From positions 13,889-77,888 of the forward strand of contig JAFZTV010000033.1 of the NCBI GenBank assembly GCA_017618625.1: 64,000 nt of DNA, in the 5' to 3' direction. A program made the translations under genes and the position numbers. How positions within the stretch are numbered: the first letter of the stretch is position 1; each line of letters opens with the position of its first letter. The notes under the pieces are model-generated. The model was given only the letters and a program-made list of their open reading frames with translations. It was not told where the DNA came from and did not search any database. Below, in pieces: positions 1 through 8,965 of this stretch. The stretch is from Bacteroidales bacterium (GTDB taxonomy: Bacteria > Bacteroidota > Bacteroidia > Bacteroidales > P3).

Positions 1-1367
1 TGCTCCAGCGCCGACGTTGACATCAGTTCTGTCTGGAAATCTTCCATTTGCTCCGGATACTCTTGGTTGCGGTTCATCTCAATTATCTTCTTCACGCTCT
101 CTGCAGGCAGCGCATGCAGGTCTCCCTCTCCCTCGTAGGCATACCACATTATCCCCCTGAACACGTCTGTCTTCTTATACAGCGCCAGCCCTTTCTTGAA
201 TCTCAGGTGTACTCCCATCTGCGGCAGTTTCTTCAGCGCGTCGGCATACACCTCGTATTCGAAGTTCAGGCAGCATTTCAACTTTCCACACTGGCCGGCC
301 AGCTTCTGCGGGTTGGGCAGTATCTGCTGCACCTTCGCCGCATTGGTTGACACCGTCTTGAAGTTCGTCAGCCACGTGCAGCAGCACAGCTCTCTTCCGC
401 ACGTCCCTATGCCGCCCACCTTGGCGGCCTCCTGCCTCACTCCTATCTGTTTCATCTCCACCCTCACGTGGAACTCCTCGGCCAGCAGTTTTATCAGCAC
501 CCTGAAATCCACCCTCTCATCGGCGGTATAGTAGAATATCGCCTTCCCGTGGTCGCCCTGCATCTCCACGTCGTTTATCTTCATCTCCAACCCCAGGCTT
601 TCCGCTATCTGACGTGTTTTCAGCACCGCGTTACGCTCCTCTTTTATGGCACCCACCCACTTCTCTATGTCTGTCGGTTTCGCCCTTCGGTACAACTTCT
701 TTATCGCCTCCGACTCTGGGTCTATCTTGCGCTCCTTGAGCCTAATCCTGCACACTTCGCCCGTGAGGCTCACTATTCCGATGTCGTGTCCAGGTGCTCC
801 CTCCACCGCCACCAGGTCTCCCTCCGTCACATTCAGCCCTTCCGGCAGTCGGTAGAAGTCCTTGCGGTTGTTCTTGAAGCGCACCTCCACTATGTTGAAG
901 CCCGTCTCCTCCGGCAGCTTTATGTTGCTCATCCAGTTCGTTGTGGCCAGCTTGCTGCAGCTGTCCCTTTCCCAGCGGCTCACAGGCTCGTAGCATTTCG
1001 GGCAGTGGTTGCAGCCTCTCATCACAAAGTCGTTCTCCTCATATTTCACCCACGGTATCTCCGGTTCTGGCTCAGCATACGGGTCGATGATGTCGTCTGG
1101 GCGTGCTCCCGATTCGGCATACGCTCCCTCCTCGTCCAGCTCCTTCTTGTCACCGCCGTTCTTGCGCTGGTTGCGGCGTTCGGCCTGGCGCTGCGCCTCG
1201 GCGGCTATCTCCTCCGGCGTCGCTATATAGTCCTCCTCGTCGTCATCCACGGCACTCGTCTCCGGCGCCTCGGGCAAAGCTTCCGCTTCCGCCTGCCTCA
1301 CTTGCTCTTTCTCCGCCTCTTCGCGGCGGCTGTCCCTATTTGGTCTTCTTCTTTGTTCGTTTCTCAT
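1..1367 (-). CDS. PSP1 domain (RicT/YaaT-like) protein, 3' end cut by window
   Basis: I read this frame directly from the reverse strand: it is open from an ATG at 1365-1367 to the window edge (455 codons, no stop), so the C-terminus is missing. The first ~110 residues are Arg/Glu/Ala-rich and probably disordered. A CxxC pair (GCNHCPKC) follows, then the PSP1 core. The core carries the Cys clusters typical of the family (CGRELCCC and GQCGKLKCC) and the motif LRFKKGLALY. In Firmicutes the homologue RicT binds Fe-S clusters and helps RNase Y processing; the role in Bacteroidota is not established. It lies 35 bp downstream of holB, the usual Bacteroidota order, so they are probably co-transcribed. 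Family call is firm; function is inference. Confidence 0.9.
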   Translation of the reverse strand, partial: MRNEQRRRPNRDSRREEAEKEQVRQAEAEALPEAPETSAVDDDEEDYIATPEEIAAEAQRQAERRNQRKNGGDKKELDEEGAYAESGARPDDIIDPYAEPEPEIPWVKYEENDFVMRGCNHCPKCYEPVSRWERDSCSKLATTNWMSNIKLPEETGFNIVEVRFKNNRKDFYRLPEGLNVTEGDLVAVEGAPGHDIGIVSLTGEVCRIRLKERKIDPESEAIKKLYRRAKPTDIEKWVGAIKEERNAVLKTRQIAESLGLEMKINDVEMQGDHGKAIFYYTADERVDFRVLIKLLAEEFHVRVEMKQIGVRQEAAKVGGIGTCGRELCCCTWLTNFKTVSTNAAKVQQILPNPQKLAGQCGKLKCCLNFEYEVYADALKKLPQMGVHLRFKKGLALYKKTDVFRGIMWYAYEGEGDLHALPAESVKKIIEMNRNQEYPEQMEDFQTELMSTSALE

Positions 1368-1402
1368 GTCTTTACTTTTGTTTAGACGCCAATCCGCTCC
1401 CG

Positions 1403-2500
1403 CTATCTGTTCTTGATATACCTGCTCAGCTGGAACGAAAGGTGCATGAATGTCACCTTCGCGTTGGCGTTTCGTTCTATCGAAAAGAGAGCCTCGCTTA
1501 CGCTCTCGTATATTTGTTCCACATTCCTGGTCGTCACCATCGACGGAAACATCGCGTCGAATCTCTCGTCGCCCGTCTTGAGTCCCGCGGCCATACCTCC
1601 GGCCGTCTGACCGTAGCACCGTCTCATATTGTCCAGCACATACCCCAGAAACACCTTCTGCCGCTCTCTTCCAGCTCCCGATATGTTTTCCACCCATTTC
1701 GACAGCTCGGCCATCTTCAACTTAAACAGCAGCCGCATCCATTCCACAAACATCCGCTTCGACTCCTCTACATCCTCGCTCTCCGCCTTCAGCCGCTGCG
1801 CCACCATATAGTCGCCCTCCGCCTCCTCAGGGAGCCCCGCGTCAATTATCCTCGACACTCTCGTCGTCTGCACCCTGCTCCTCACCGTCTCCAACATCCG
1901 GTCGACATTCTCTCCCACCAGCATTATCAGCGTCCCCGCATACGGCTCCTCCAGCGTCTTCAGCAACTCGTTCGCCACCTGCGGCCTTATATTCTCCGGC
2001 ATCCACAGTATGAACACCTTCTCCCTACCCTCATACGATGTCCTCGCCACCTCCTCTATCAGCTCCATCGCGTCGGCCGCCCTATACTCTCCCTGCTTGT
2101 TCTCCGCTCCAGCATACGCATACCACTCGTTCAAACTGACATACATGTTATTCTCCAGCAAGAACTTCACAAAATCCTCTCTATACTCCGCACAGCACGG
2201 CTTGTCCACCTTCGTCGTCGCCACCGACGGGAAATACAGGTGTACATCTGGATGCATCAGCGACGCTATCTTCTTGCAGCTCGGACACTCCCCGCACGAG
2301 TCGGCCCTCAGCTCGCTCCCCTCGCCATAGTGCTGACGGTTCTCGCACATCAGGTATTGCACATACCCCAACGCCAGAGCCAGCGTCCCGTAACCCATCT
2401 TTCCAAGCATCAGCTGAGCGTGGCTCACCCTCCCGGCGTCAATCACTTCCGTCAGCTGGTTTATCAGAACTCGTTGACCTACAATATCTTTGAAACGCAT
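1403..2500 (-). CDS. holB: DNA polymerase III subunit delta' (HolB-like)
   Basis: 365 residues matching the clamp-loader delta' family: an opening of the form FxDIVGQ, an AAA+ fold, and a four-Cys zinc site made by C52 and the CGECPSC group (C69, C72, C75). The Walker A position reads GKMGYGTL, so the ATP-binding lysine is missing, as expected for a delta' subunit that does not hydrolyse ATP. The stretch NELLKTLEEP is the conserved lid region and SRVQ resembles the SRC motif, with Val in place of Cys. It takes part in loading the beta clamp at replication forks. A TATATTTG -7 element sits about 20 bp upstream of the ATG, which supports this start and implies a very short leader. Confidence 0.92.
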   Translation of the reverse strand: MRFKDIVGQRVLINQLTEVIDAGRVSHAQLMLGKMGYGTLALALGYVQYLMCENRQHYGEGSELRADSCGECPSCKKIASLMHPDVHLYFPSVATTKVDKPCCAEYREDFVKFLLENNMYVSLNEWYAYAGAENKQGEYRAADAMELIEEVARTSYEGREKVFILWMPENIRPQVANELLKTLEEPYAGTLIMLVGENVDRMLETVRSRVQTTRVSRIIDAGLPEEAEGDYMVAQRLKAESEDVEESKRMFVEWMRLLFKLKMAELSKWVENISGAGRERQKVFLGYVLDNMRRCYGQTAGGMAAGLKTGDERFDAMFPSMVTTRNVEQIYESVSEALFSIERNANAKVTFMHLSFQLSRYIKNR

Positions 2501-2519
2501 CCCTTTTTAGTTTGAACTA

Positions 2520-2527
2520 CAAATATA
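2520..2527 (-). promoter_or_regulatory. Promoter -7 element for holB (TATATTTG)
   Basis: Reverse-strand TATATTTG matches the Bacteroidota -7 consensus TAnnTTTG and lies 20 bp before the holB ATG. A clear -33 TTTG was not seen. Confidence 0.5.
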
Positions 2528-2622
2528 CCACTTTTTACAAAATATATAATTTTATCTACTTTTCCTCATCCCCAAAATCCCGCTTTTTTCCTCAAATTCT
2601 CCGCTCTTCGCGAAAAAAATGA

Positions 2623-2630
2623 TATATTTG
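2623..2630 (+). promoter_or_regulatory. Promoter -7 element for the ATP-grasp gene
   Basis: TATATTTG on the plus strand, divergent from the holB promoter about 100 bp away. It lies only 2 bp before the first ATG (2633). Transcription should start about 7 bases downstream, inside the first codons, so translation may really begin at Met10 (2660). Confidence 0.45.
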
Positions 2631-2632
2631 CA

Positions 2633-3787
2633 ATGAAAAAATTTCACACTGATAACCTCATGAAGTTCCTCAAGACCTTCGTCCGACACAAGCTGCGCGA
2701 CCATAAATATCGCCACCTTCGACGTCTTAACAACGCCCAATACAAGGAGATTATGCTCCGCAACGCCATCCCCGACTCCCCCTGCGACGGCGAGTCCGAT
2801 TGGCTCGCTCTCTGGCAGCGTTTCGGCGTCAAAGTCAGCCCTCGACAATACCGCGTCTTCCACCACTACATCGGCCCCAACCTCCACATCGTCCCCGAAG
2901 AGGTCTGCAACTGCTTTATCGAGCCCGTCCTCTGCCCCGAAGAACTGCGCGGCCCTTATCTCGACAAGAATTTCTTCGACCGCCTTCTCCCTCACGGCTT
3001 TCTCCCTACCTCCGTCTGCCGCTGCATCGACGGTCATTTCTACGATGCCGAATATCGTCTCCTCGACCTCGACGACACCCGTCTCCGCTCTCTCCTCAAC
3101 GGCTTCTCCGCCGTCATCGTGAAACCTTCTTTCAACTCCACTCAAGGCGACGGCGTCGAACTCTTCTCTCTCTCCGCCGACGACAACTGGCTCAGCGCCT
3201 CCGACCGATCCCCTCTCTCCGTCGCTCTCCTCAAAGCTCGTTGGAGTGGCGATTTCATTATGCAGCAAGCCATCTCCCAGAGCGCTTTCACCGCCCAGTT
3301 CAACCCCTCGTCCGTCAACACCGTCCGGCTCGCCGTTTACCGCTCCGTCGCCGACGACAGCTGCCATATCCTCGGCGCCTTCATGCGCATAGGGGCCGCT
3401 GGCAACCTTGTTGACAACGTACACGGCGGCGGCTGTTTCGTCGCTATCAAACCCGACGGATCCCTCGGCGACACCGTTTTCAGCCAATACGCCGAGCCCT
3501 CACCGTTATCGCGCGCTTACCCTGACCTGCACTCCTCCTGCTTCCCCAACTGGGACCGAATCACCGCTTTCGGCAAGGATGTCTGTTCCCGCATACCTCA
3601 CCACCGCCTGCTAGCTCTCGACATTGCCTTGGATACAAACGACAATCCCTGCCTCATCGAGTTCAACATCCATTATTTCGGCACTTGGCCTTTCCAGTTC
3701 TCTTACGGCTCCGCTTTTGGCGACTATGCCGACGAGATTATCGAATACTGCCTAAAAAACAACCCCGTTCGAATCCTGCGTTACTGA
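2633..3787 (+). CDS. ATP-grasp enzyme, sugar-transfer-associated type
   Basis: 384 residues. The C-terminal two thirds resembles the 'sugar-transfer associated ATP-grasp' family (ATPgrasp_ST): a VIVKPSFNSTQGDGVE nucleotide-binding stretch (about 162-177), NTVRLAVYR (228-236), a Gly-rich DNVHGGGCF (261-269), and the metal-binding end LALDIALDTNDNPCLIEFNIHY with the EFN triad. The family is usually found with surface polysaccharide genes and is thought to ligate a small molecule to a sugar or lipid carrier; the substrate cannot be read from sequence. The flippase three genes on supports an envelope polysaccharide role. The initiation codon is uncertain because the best promoter would leave no leader for the first ATG; Met10 is the alternative. 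Confidence 0.8.
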   Translation: MKKFHTDNLMKFLKTFVRHKLRDHKYRHLRRLNNAQYKEIMLRNAIPDSPCDGESDWLALWQRFGVKVSPRQYRVFHHYIGPNLHIVPEEVCNCFIEPVLCPEELRGPYLDKNFFDRLLPHGFLPTSVCRCIDGHFYDAEYRLLDLDDTRLRSLLNGFSAVIVKPSFNSTQGDGVELFSLSADDNWLSASDRSPLSVALLKARWSGDFIMQQAISQSAFTAQFNPSSVNTVRLAVYRSVADDSCHILGAFMRIGAAGNLVDNVHGGGCFVAIKPDGSLGDTVFSQYAEPSPLSRAYPDLHSSCFPNWDRITAFGKDVCSRIPHHRLLALDIALDTNDNPCLIEFNIHYFGTWPFQFSYGSAFGDYADEIIEYCLKNNPVRILRY

Positions 3788-3805
3788 TATATCCCTTAAT
3801 CTTCG

Positions 3806-3813
3806 TAACTTTG
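3806..3813 (+). promoter_or_regulatory. Promoter -7 element (TAACTTTG)
   Basis: TAACTTTG lies 27 bp before the ATG of the VWA-like membrane protein and fits TAnnTTTG. It begins 19 bp after the stop of the ATP-grasp gene, so the downstream genes can be transcribed independently. Confidence 0.5.
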
Positions 3814-3839
3814 CACCCCGAATCCAACCGACCCTTCCA

Positions 3840-5954
3840 ATGCACCTAACCATTGACTATCCTTGGTATTTCTATCTTCTCTGCCTTGCTGCGGGTGCGC
3901 TTTTTGCCGCCGCTCTCTACTACATTCCCTTCGGCCATCGGCGTCCGCAGTTCCCTCGGCGCATACAGCTCCTCCTGGCATTCCTGCGTTTCATCGCAGT
4001 CTCTCTCATCGCCTTCCTGCTTCTCTCTCCGCTGATCACCCGTTTCCGTCACGAAAAGGAAAAGCCTCTCGTAATACTCGCTCAAGACAACTCCCGCTCC
4101 ATCGTCCTCACTGCCGATTCTGCCTACTATCGCGACGACTACCTCACCTCTCTCAACCGCCTCCGCTCACGTCTCTCACGCGACTACGAGGTCCTTTCCT
4201 GCACCTTCGGTCAATCGCCGTCCGAGCCTTCCCCGTCCGACCTCTCCCCCTCCTACTCCGAGTCGCAAACCGACCTTGCTGAACTTCTTTCCCATCTGGC
4301 CGAAGTTTACGAGGGTTCCAATCTCGGAGCCGTAATCCTCTCCTCCGACGGCATCTACAATCACGGGCTCAATCCCGTCGCCTCCGCGCGGCGTCTCCCC
4401 TGCCCCATCTACACTGTGGCTCTCGGCGACACCACCCTCCTACGCGATGCCCGCATTGCGCACGTCCGTTGCAACCGCGAAGTGGCACTCTCCCGCAAAT
4501 TCCCCGTCGAGGTTACCCTTGTGGCCAACCGCCTCAAAGGCCGTCACGCCTCGCTTTCCGTCTCCCAGGGAAGCAAAAAGCTCTACTCACAGGATGTTGA
4601 CTACACCTCCGACCGATTCTCGACTTCCCTCTCATTCTTGCTACTAGCCGAACGTCCGGGTCTCCAAACCTACACCCTCTCTCTATCCACTTCCGACGGC
4701 GAGCACTCCGTTTCCAACAATACCTTCTCTCTTCACGTCCGCGTCCTCGACCAACGCCAGCGTGTCGCTATCGTCGCCGCTGCCCCTCATCCTGATGTTG
4801 CGGCTCTGCGCCGTGCCCTCGAAGCCAACGACGGCGTCGAGGTCTCCGTTTTCTCCGCCGACGAGTTCCTGCGTTCACTTTCTTCCACGCACTCGGCCTC
4901 CGACGCTCCTTTCGACCTAGCCATTCTCCACCAGATTCCCTCCGTCGGCACCGCAGCGATATGTCCGGCTCTCCAACGGTTCAACATCCCCGCCCTCTAC
5001 ATACTTGGCCCTGCCACCGACCTCGATGCCTTCAACGCCCTCCACACGGGTGTTTCCATCCATACCTCTCTGCGCAGCTCCGTCGATGCGGTCGCCGCTC
5101 CCAATCCCTCTTTCGCATCATTCTCTCTCGACTCCCCCGTTATCGACGCGGTCTCCCAGCAGCCGCCTCTTCAGGCGCCTTTCGGCAGCTACGATGTCTC
5201 TCCCTCCATTCAGACGCTCTTTTTCTCTCGCATCGGCAACATCACTTCCGACATCCCTCTCATCGCCGTCTCTTCCGCCTCTTCCCGCTCTGCTTTCATC
5301 TTTGGCGAAGGCCTCTGGCGCTGGCGTCTGCACGACCTCGCTCAGAACGGCCAGTCGCAATTCTTCGACCAGCTCGTCTCCCAGCTCGTCCGTTTCGTTT
5401 GCTCCAATTCCTCCTCCAAGCGGCTCCGCGTTTCCGTGCCCGACATCGTTCGCCACGACGAGCATATCATTCTCTCGGCCGAACTCCTCGATGACAATCT
5501 CGAGCCCACCGTAACACCTGATGTCAAGCTCGTCCTCACCGACTCCTCTCGCTCTCTCTCCTACCTCTTCAGCCGACGCGCCTCTTCCTACCGCCTCAAT
5601 CTCGGATTCCTTCCCGAAGGCCGCTACTCCTACCGTGCTTCAACCTCTCTGGCGGGCAAGTCTTATGTTGACGACGGCATCTTCATCGTCTCCAAAGCCG
5701 ATGTCGAGAGCGCCTCTCTCACCGCCGACCATACTCTCCTGCAAACCATCGCTTCCGAAACAGGCGCACGCCTCGTTTCTCCTCATCAGCTCGACAGCCT
5801 CGAATCTTGGCTGCGCGACCGCCCCGACCTCAAGACCGTCATCCACTCTCGCGCCGTCAACCACTCCCTTGCCTCCGTCTGGTGGATGCTCCTGACCATC
5901 CTGCTTCTCTTCGCGGCTGAATGGGCAATCCGCAAATACCACTCCGAAATATAA
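3840..5954 (+). CDS. VWA-like membrane protein with periplasmic domain
   Basis: 704 residues. Two hydrophobic helices at about 10-30 and 42-64 are followed by a soluble region, and one more helix lies near the C-terminus (about 680-697), the layout of BatA-type and similar Bacteroidota proteins. Residues 75-90 contain ILAQDNSRS, a fit to the DxSxS metal-ion motif of von Willebrand A domains, and ILSSDGIYN supplies a later Asp of the same fold. The middle is Ig-like and the part around 310-500 resembles a glutamine-amidotransferase-like fold seen in this class; that last point is a weak impression. Function is unknown. The stop is 18 bp before the flippase gene. Confidence 0.75.
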   Translation: MHLTIDYPWYFYLLCLAAGALFAAALYYIPFGHRRPQFPRRIQLLLAFLRFIAVSLIAFLLLSPLITRFRHEKEKPLVILAQDNSRSIVLTADSAYYRDDYLTSLNRLRSRLSRDYEVLSCTFGQSPSEPSPSDLSPSYSESQTDLAELLSHLAEVYEGSNLGAVILSSDGIYNHGLNPVASARRLPCPIYTVALGDTTLLRDARIAHVRCNREVALSRKFPVEVTLVANRLKGRHASLSVSQGSKKLYSQDVDYTSDRFSTSLSFLLLAERPGLQTYTLSLSTSDGEHSVSNNTFSLHVRVLDQRQRVAIVAAAPHPDVAALRRALEANDGVEVSVFSADEFLRSLSSTHSASDAPFDLAILHQIPSVGTAAICPALQRFNIPALYILGPATDLDAFNALHTGVSIHTSLRSSVDAVAAPNPSFASFSLDSPVIDAVSQQPPLQAPFGSYDVSPSIQTLFFSRIGNITSDIPLIAVSSASSRSAFIFGEGLWRWRLHDLAQNGQSQFFDQLVSQLVRFVCSNSSSKRLRVSVPDIVRHDEHIILSAELLDDNLEPTVTPDVKLVLTDSSRSLSYLFSRRASSYRLNLGFLPEGRYSYRASTSLAGKSYVDDGIFIVSKADVESASLTADHTLLQTIASETGARLVSPHQLDSLESWLRDRPDLKTVIHSRAVNHSLASVWWMLLTILLLFAAEWAIRKYHSEI

Positions 5955-5972
5955 CCAACCTCTCTGACAACC

Positions 5973-7238
5973 ATGTCCTCCCGACTCCTGAAGCCCCTTG
6001 CCACCCTCCTCTCCGGCAGCGTTGTTGCACAGGGGGTCACTCTCCTTTCCTACCTCGTCCTCACCCGCATTTATTCCCCCGACGACTTCGGTGCGTTCAA
6101 CATCTTCTACAGCTATATCGAGATTCTCATCATTCTCTCCACCTTCAAATACGAACTTGCCCCTGTCATCGCCGATTCCGACCGTGAGGCATCTGCCGTA
6201 TCCCGCTTTTCTCTGCGTCTCAATGCTTTCGTTTCCGCCGCCATACTCGTCATCCTCATCCCGCTCAATCTCTTCCATTGTCTCCCAGGCAACCTATCAT
6301 CCATCGGTTGGACAACCCTCCTCATCCCGTTCCTCGTCTTCTTCTGCGGCACCTCTCGTGTATATGCCGCTCTTTTCAACCGTTTCAAACGCTTCTCGCA
6401 GATTGTCTATTCCGACCTTTCAATCTCCATCGGGGGCGCTCTGTTCAAGATTCTGCTGGCCTTCTCCCGCCTCCTTCATGGCATCGGCCTCCCCCTTGGA
6501 ACCGTCCTCGGGCAAGCCGCTGGCAACATCAACTACCTCGTAAACCTTCGCCGTCTCAACCTGCCCTCCGACATCTCCCGTTCCGAGCGCATCGCGGCGG
6601 CTCGCAAGTTCCGCAAGTTCCCCATCTTCACCGCATCAAAAGACTTTGTCGATGCTCTCTCCAGCAACCTGCCATTTATCTGGCTCGCCACCGCTCTCGC
6701 CGTTCCCGACGCACAAATCGGCCTCTACGGACTCGCCCTCACCTTCACATTCCGCCCTGTCAACGTCTTCAACAACGCCGCCGAGCGGGTTCTCTATGTC
6801 GAAATCGATGGCCGACTGCGCGACCGACTGCCTCTTGGACGCCTCATCACTCGCTTCATCCTTATAGTCAGCCTCATTTCTCTGCCCGTGTTCGCACTCC
6901 TCTATCTCTATGCCGAGCCTCTCCTCAGTTTCGTCTTCGGCTCCGAGTGGGCGGGCTCCACACCTTATTTCCATGCCCTGCTGCCTTGGATGTGGCTTCT
7001 CTTGGCCTCCAACTCCCTCCTCGCCATCCCCTACGCTCTCTCTAAACAGCAAGGCGAGTTTTACTTCTCCCTCGCCACCCTTCTCCTGCGTGTCGTCGCA
7101 CTCACACTCGGCATCCTGCACAACAACTTCCTCCTCGCCATCCAGCTCTACGCCGCCGCCACTTCTCTGGTCATCATTCTCCGCCTCGTCTGGTATGCCA
7201 TCCTCCTTCACCGCCACGACCAATCTCTTCGTCAATAA
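5973..7238 (+). CDS. Polysaccharide flippase (Wzx/MATE-like)
   Basis: 421 residues, almost entirely hydrophobic with 10-12 predicted helices. The N-terminus (LLSGSVVAQGVTLLSYLVLTRIYSPDDFG) has the characteristic start of O-antigen and capsule flippases, in which the first helix is followed by a conserved R-x-Y-S/T-P-E/D-D-F-G loop. Such proteins move undecaprenyl-linked oligosaccharides across the inner membrane. No glycosyltransferases surround it here, so the cargo is not indicated. It follows the VWA-like gene by 18 bp and precedes the PNGase F-like gene by 11 bp, suggesting one plus-strand operon. Confidence 0.88.
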   Translation: MSSRLLKPLATLLSGSVVAQGVTLLSYLVLTRIYSPDDFGAFNIFYSYIEILIILSTFKYELAPVIADSDREASAVSRFSLRLNAFVSAAILVILIPLNLFHCLPGNLSSIGWTTLLIPFLVFFCGTSRVYAALFNRFKRFSQIVYSDLSISIGGALFKILLAFSRLLHGIGLPLGTVLGQAAGNINYLVNLRRLNLPSDISRSERIAAARKFRKFPIFTASKDFVDALSSNLPFIWLATALAVPDAQIGLYGLALTFTFRPVNVFNNAAERVLYVEIDGRLRDRLPLGRLITRFILIVSLISLPVFALLYLYAEPLLSFVFGSEWAGSTPYFHALLPWMWLLLASNSLLAIPYALSKQQGEFYFSLATLLLRVVALTLGILHNNFLLAIQLYAAATSLVIILRLVWYAILLHRHDQSLRQ

Positions 7239-7249
7239 CACATTGTTCC

Positions 7250-8959
7250 ATGAAACATTTTAGTGTCACCCTCCTCGCCGTAGTTATGGCACTTACGGCC
7301 ATGTCGCAAACTAAAATCCCCAAAAACGCCAACCGTTTCGTCTATCAGCAGGTTGAATATGGCGAAACCATCGACACATCTTTCATAACCGTTACCCTCA
7401 ACGGCAGTACCATCGAGATTCAATCCGCCAAACCCGAAGGCACACTTATCTCTGGCTATGCCACCGAAGTGACCTACGTTGACTACGACGCCGACAGCAT
7501 CACCGTCATAGCTTCGTTCGAGGACGGCGCCTCCTATTTCTACCGCCGCGCTCTCAGCCGAGACGACATCGAGTGGACCCTCAACGGCTCGCTTCACAGC
7601 TGCTCCATCAACAGCAACTCCCTCGTCTTCGACATGGACGAATCAACTGACATTAACGTCAATCCTCTCCCTTACTATGGCATACGTCGCGGTATCCTCC
7701 GTTCTTTCAAGCGCAACGGACAAACTCTGCTTCGACTGGTCAAAGCCGACTATAACAAAAAGCTCAAGCCCTTCGATTCAAAATTCAAAATTCAAAATTC
7801 GAATATGACAAGGGTTTCCCCGCGCGAACTCGACCGCATAAAGAAAGAGCGTCTGGTCGTCACCACCCGCATCTTCGACCACGAGCAAATAAGCTGGGGC
7901 AAGGAGAACGCTCATATTGATGGATATAGTTCCGACATCCCTTACGATACGATATTGCATTATGCGGGTGGCACACTTATTCTTAAACGTGTTATGTTAC
8001 CCATCCTTCCTTCACACTACCAGCACTTCATCGAGCTACATCAGCAAAGCAACGGCGACGCATACGACCGAACAGGCTCAATTTTCGCAATCCTTCCCCA
8101 ACAAGAGAAAGACTTCTTCTACGGCATCAACAACCACCCCGACTCTCTCCCCACTATCATAGGTCGTGACGGTCAACACTACCAAGGCGTGCTGCGCACA
8201 AAAGAATATGTCCCGCCATTGGAGCTGGTTCGTTTTTTCACCCCATTTGGCATCGGCAAGTTCAACGAACGAATGAAAGACTTTGGCATCGACTGGCGCG
8301 ATGAAACCTTTTATCGCCAGGAAATAACCGACGCATATCCCATGTTAAAGGGTAGTGTTATTTTTGGTGCTTGGATTGGCAACTACGACAACGGAGGTCA
8401 TCTGTTGACTATGGACATCAAATCCTACCCCAATGACTTGACCACACCAGACGACGCCACTTGGAAACCTAATATCATATACCCTCTCTTCAACACCTGC
8501 AACGTCCTCGAGATGGCCGGACAGAACTACGGCAAAATTTTCGCCACCGACTCTCTGACTGTCTCCTTTTCCATCCCCGACGCCGCCTCTTCCGCACGCC
8601 TTCGCTACATCTCCACCGGTCACGGCGGCTGGGATGGCGGCGACGAGTTTGTGCCAAAAACCAATACCATACTTATCGACGGCAAGCCCGCCTTCGCCTA
8701 CACTCCTTGGCGGCAGGACTGCGGATGCTACCGCGACCTGAACCCCGTTAGCGGCAACTTCTGGAACGGACTCTCCAGCAGCGACTATTCTCGCTCCGGC
8801 TGGTGTCCTGGCACCGCCACACAACCTGTCTATTTCGACCTCTCCCCTTGGATTGACGGCAAAACCCACACCCTCACCGTCGCCATCCCGCAAGGAAAGC
8901 CTGTAGAAGGTATGTTCTCCCACTGGGCAGTCAGCGGGAGTATCGTGATAGAATACTGA
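7250..8959 (+). CDS. Secreted PNGase F-like protein
   Basis: 569 residues with a signal peptide (about 1-19, ending AMSQ). The C-terminal half resembles peptide-N4-asparagine amidase F: STGHGGWDGGDEFVPKTNTILIDG, then the Cys-rich WRQDCGCYRDLNP and the RSGWCPGTATQPVYFDLSPW stretch. Characterised PNGase F enzymes remove N-glycans from glycoproteins. The N-terminal part is divergent, so catalytic competence is not shown; no C-terminal T9SS tail is visible. A 7-bp repeat lies inside the coding sequence at 7777-7800. Expected outside the inner membrane; glycan scavenging is an inference. Confidence 0.8.
   Translation: MKHFSVTLLAVVMALTAMSQTKIPKNANRFVYQQVEYGETIDTSFITVTLNGSTIEIQSAKPEGTLISGYATEVTYVDYDADSITVIASFEDGASYFYRRALSRDDIEWTLNGSLHSCSINSNSLVFDMDESTDINVNPLPYYGIRRGILRSFKRNGQTLLRLVKADYNKKLKPFDSKFKIQNSNMTRVSPRELDRIKKERLVVTTRIFDHEQISWGKENAHIDGYSSDIPYDTILHYAGGTLILKRVMLPILPSHYQHFIELHQQSNGDAYDRTGSIFAILPQQEKDFFYGINNHPDSLPTIIGRDGQHYQGVLRTKEYVPPLELVRFFTPFGIGKFNERMKDFGIDWRDETFYRQEITDAYPMLKGSVIFGAWIGNYDNGGHLLTMDIKSYPNDLTTPDDATWKPNIIYPLFNTCNVLEMAGQNYGKIFATDSLTVSFSIPDAASSARLRYISTGHGGWDGGDEFVPKTNTILIDGKPAFAYTPWRQDCGCYRDLNPVSGNFWNGLSSSDYSRSGWCPGTATQPVYFDLSPWIDGKTHTLTVAIPQGKPVEGMFSHWAVSGSIVIEY
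7777..7800 (+). repeat. 7-bp tandem repeat inside the PNGase F-like gene
   Basis: The unit ttcaaaa occurs three times in a row plus a partial fourth copy (ttc), coding for residues around FKIQN. The period is not a multiple of three, so gain or loss of one unit would shift the reading frame. Confidence 0.85.
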
Positions 8960-8965
8960 TAAAAA

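Noticed and set aside
2552..3487. 311-residue minus-strand frame over the ATP-grasp gene
   Set aside because: Shadow of the real plus-strand gene, with Gly/Val/Glu-biased composition and no recognisable motif.
7240..7258. Second parS-like palindrome (tgttccatgaaaca)
   Set aside because: It lacks the CACGTG centre and spans the start codon of the PNGase F-like gene.
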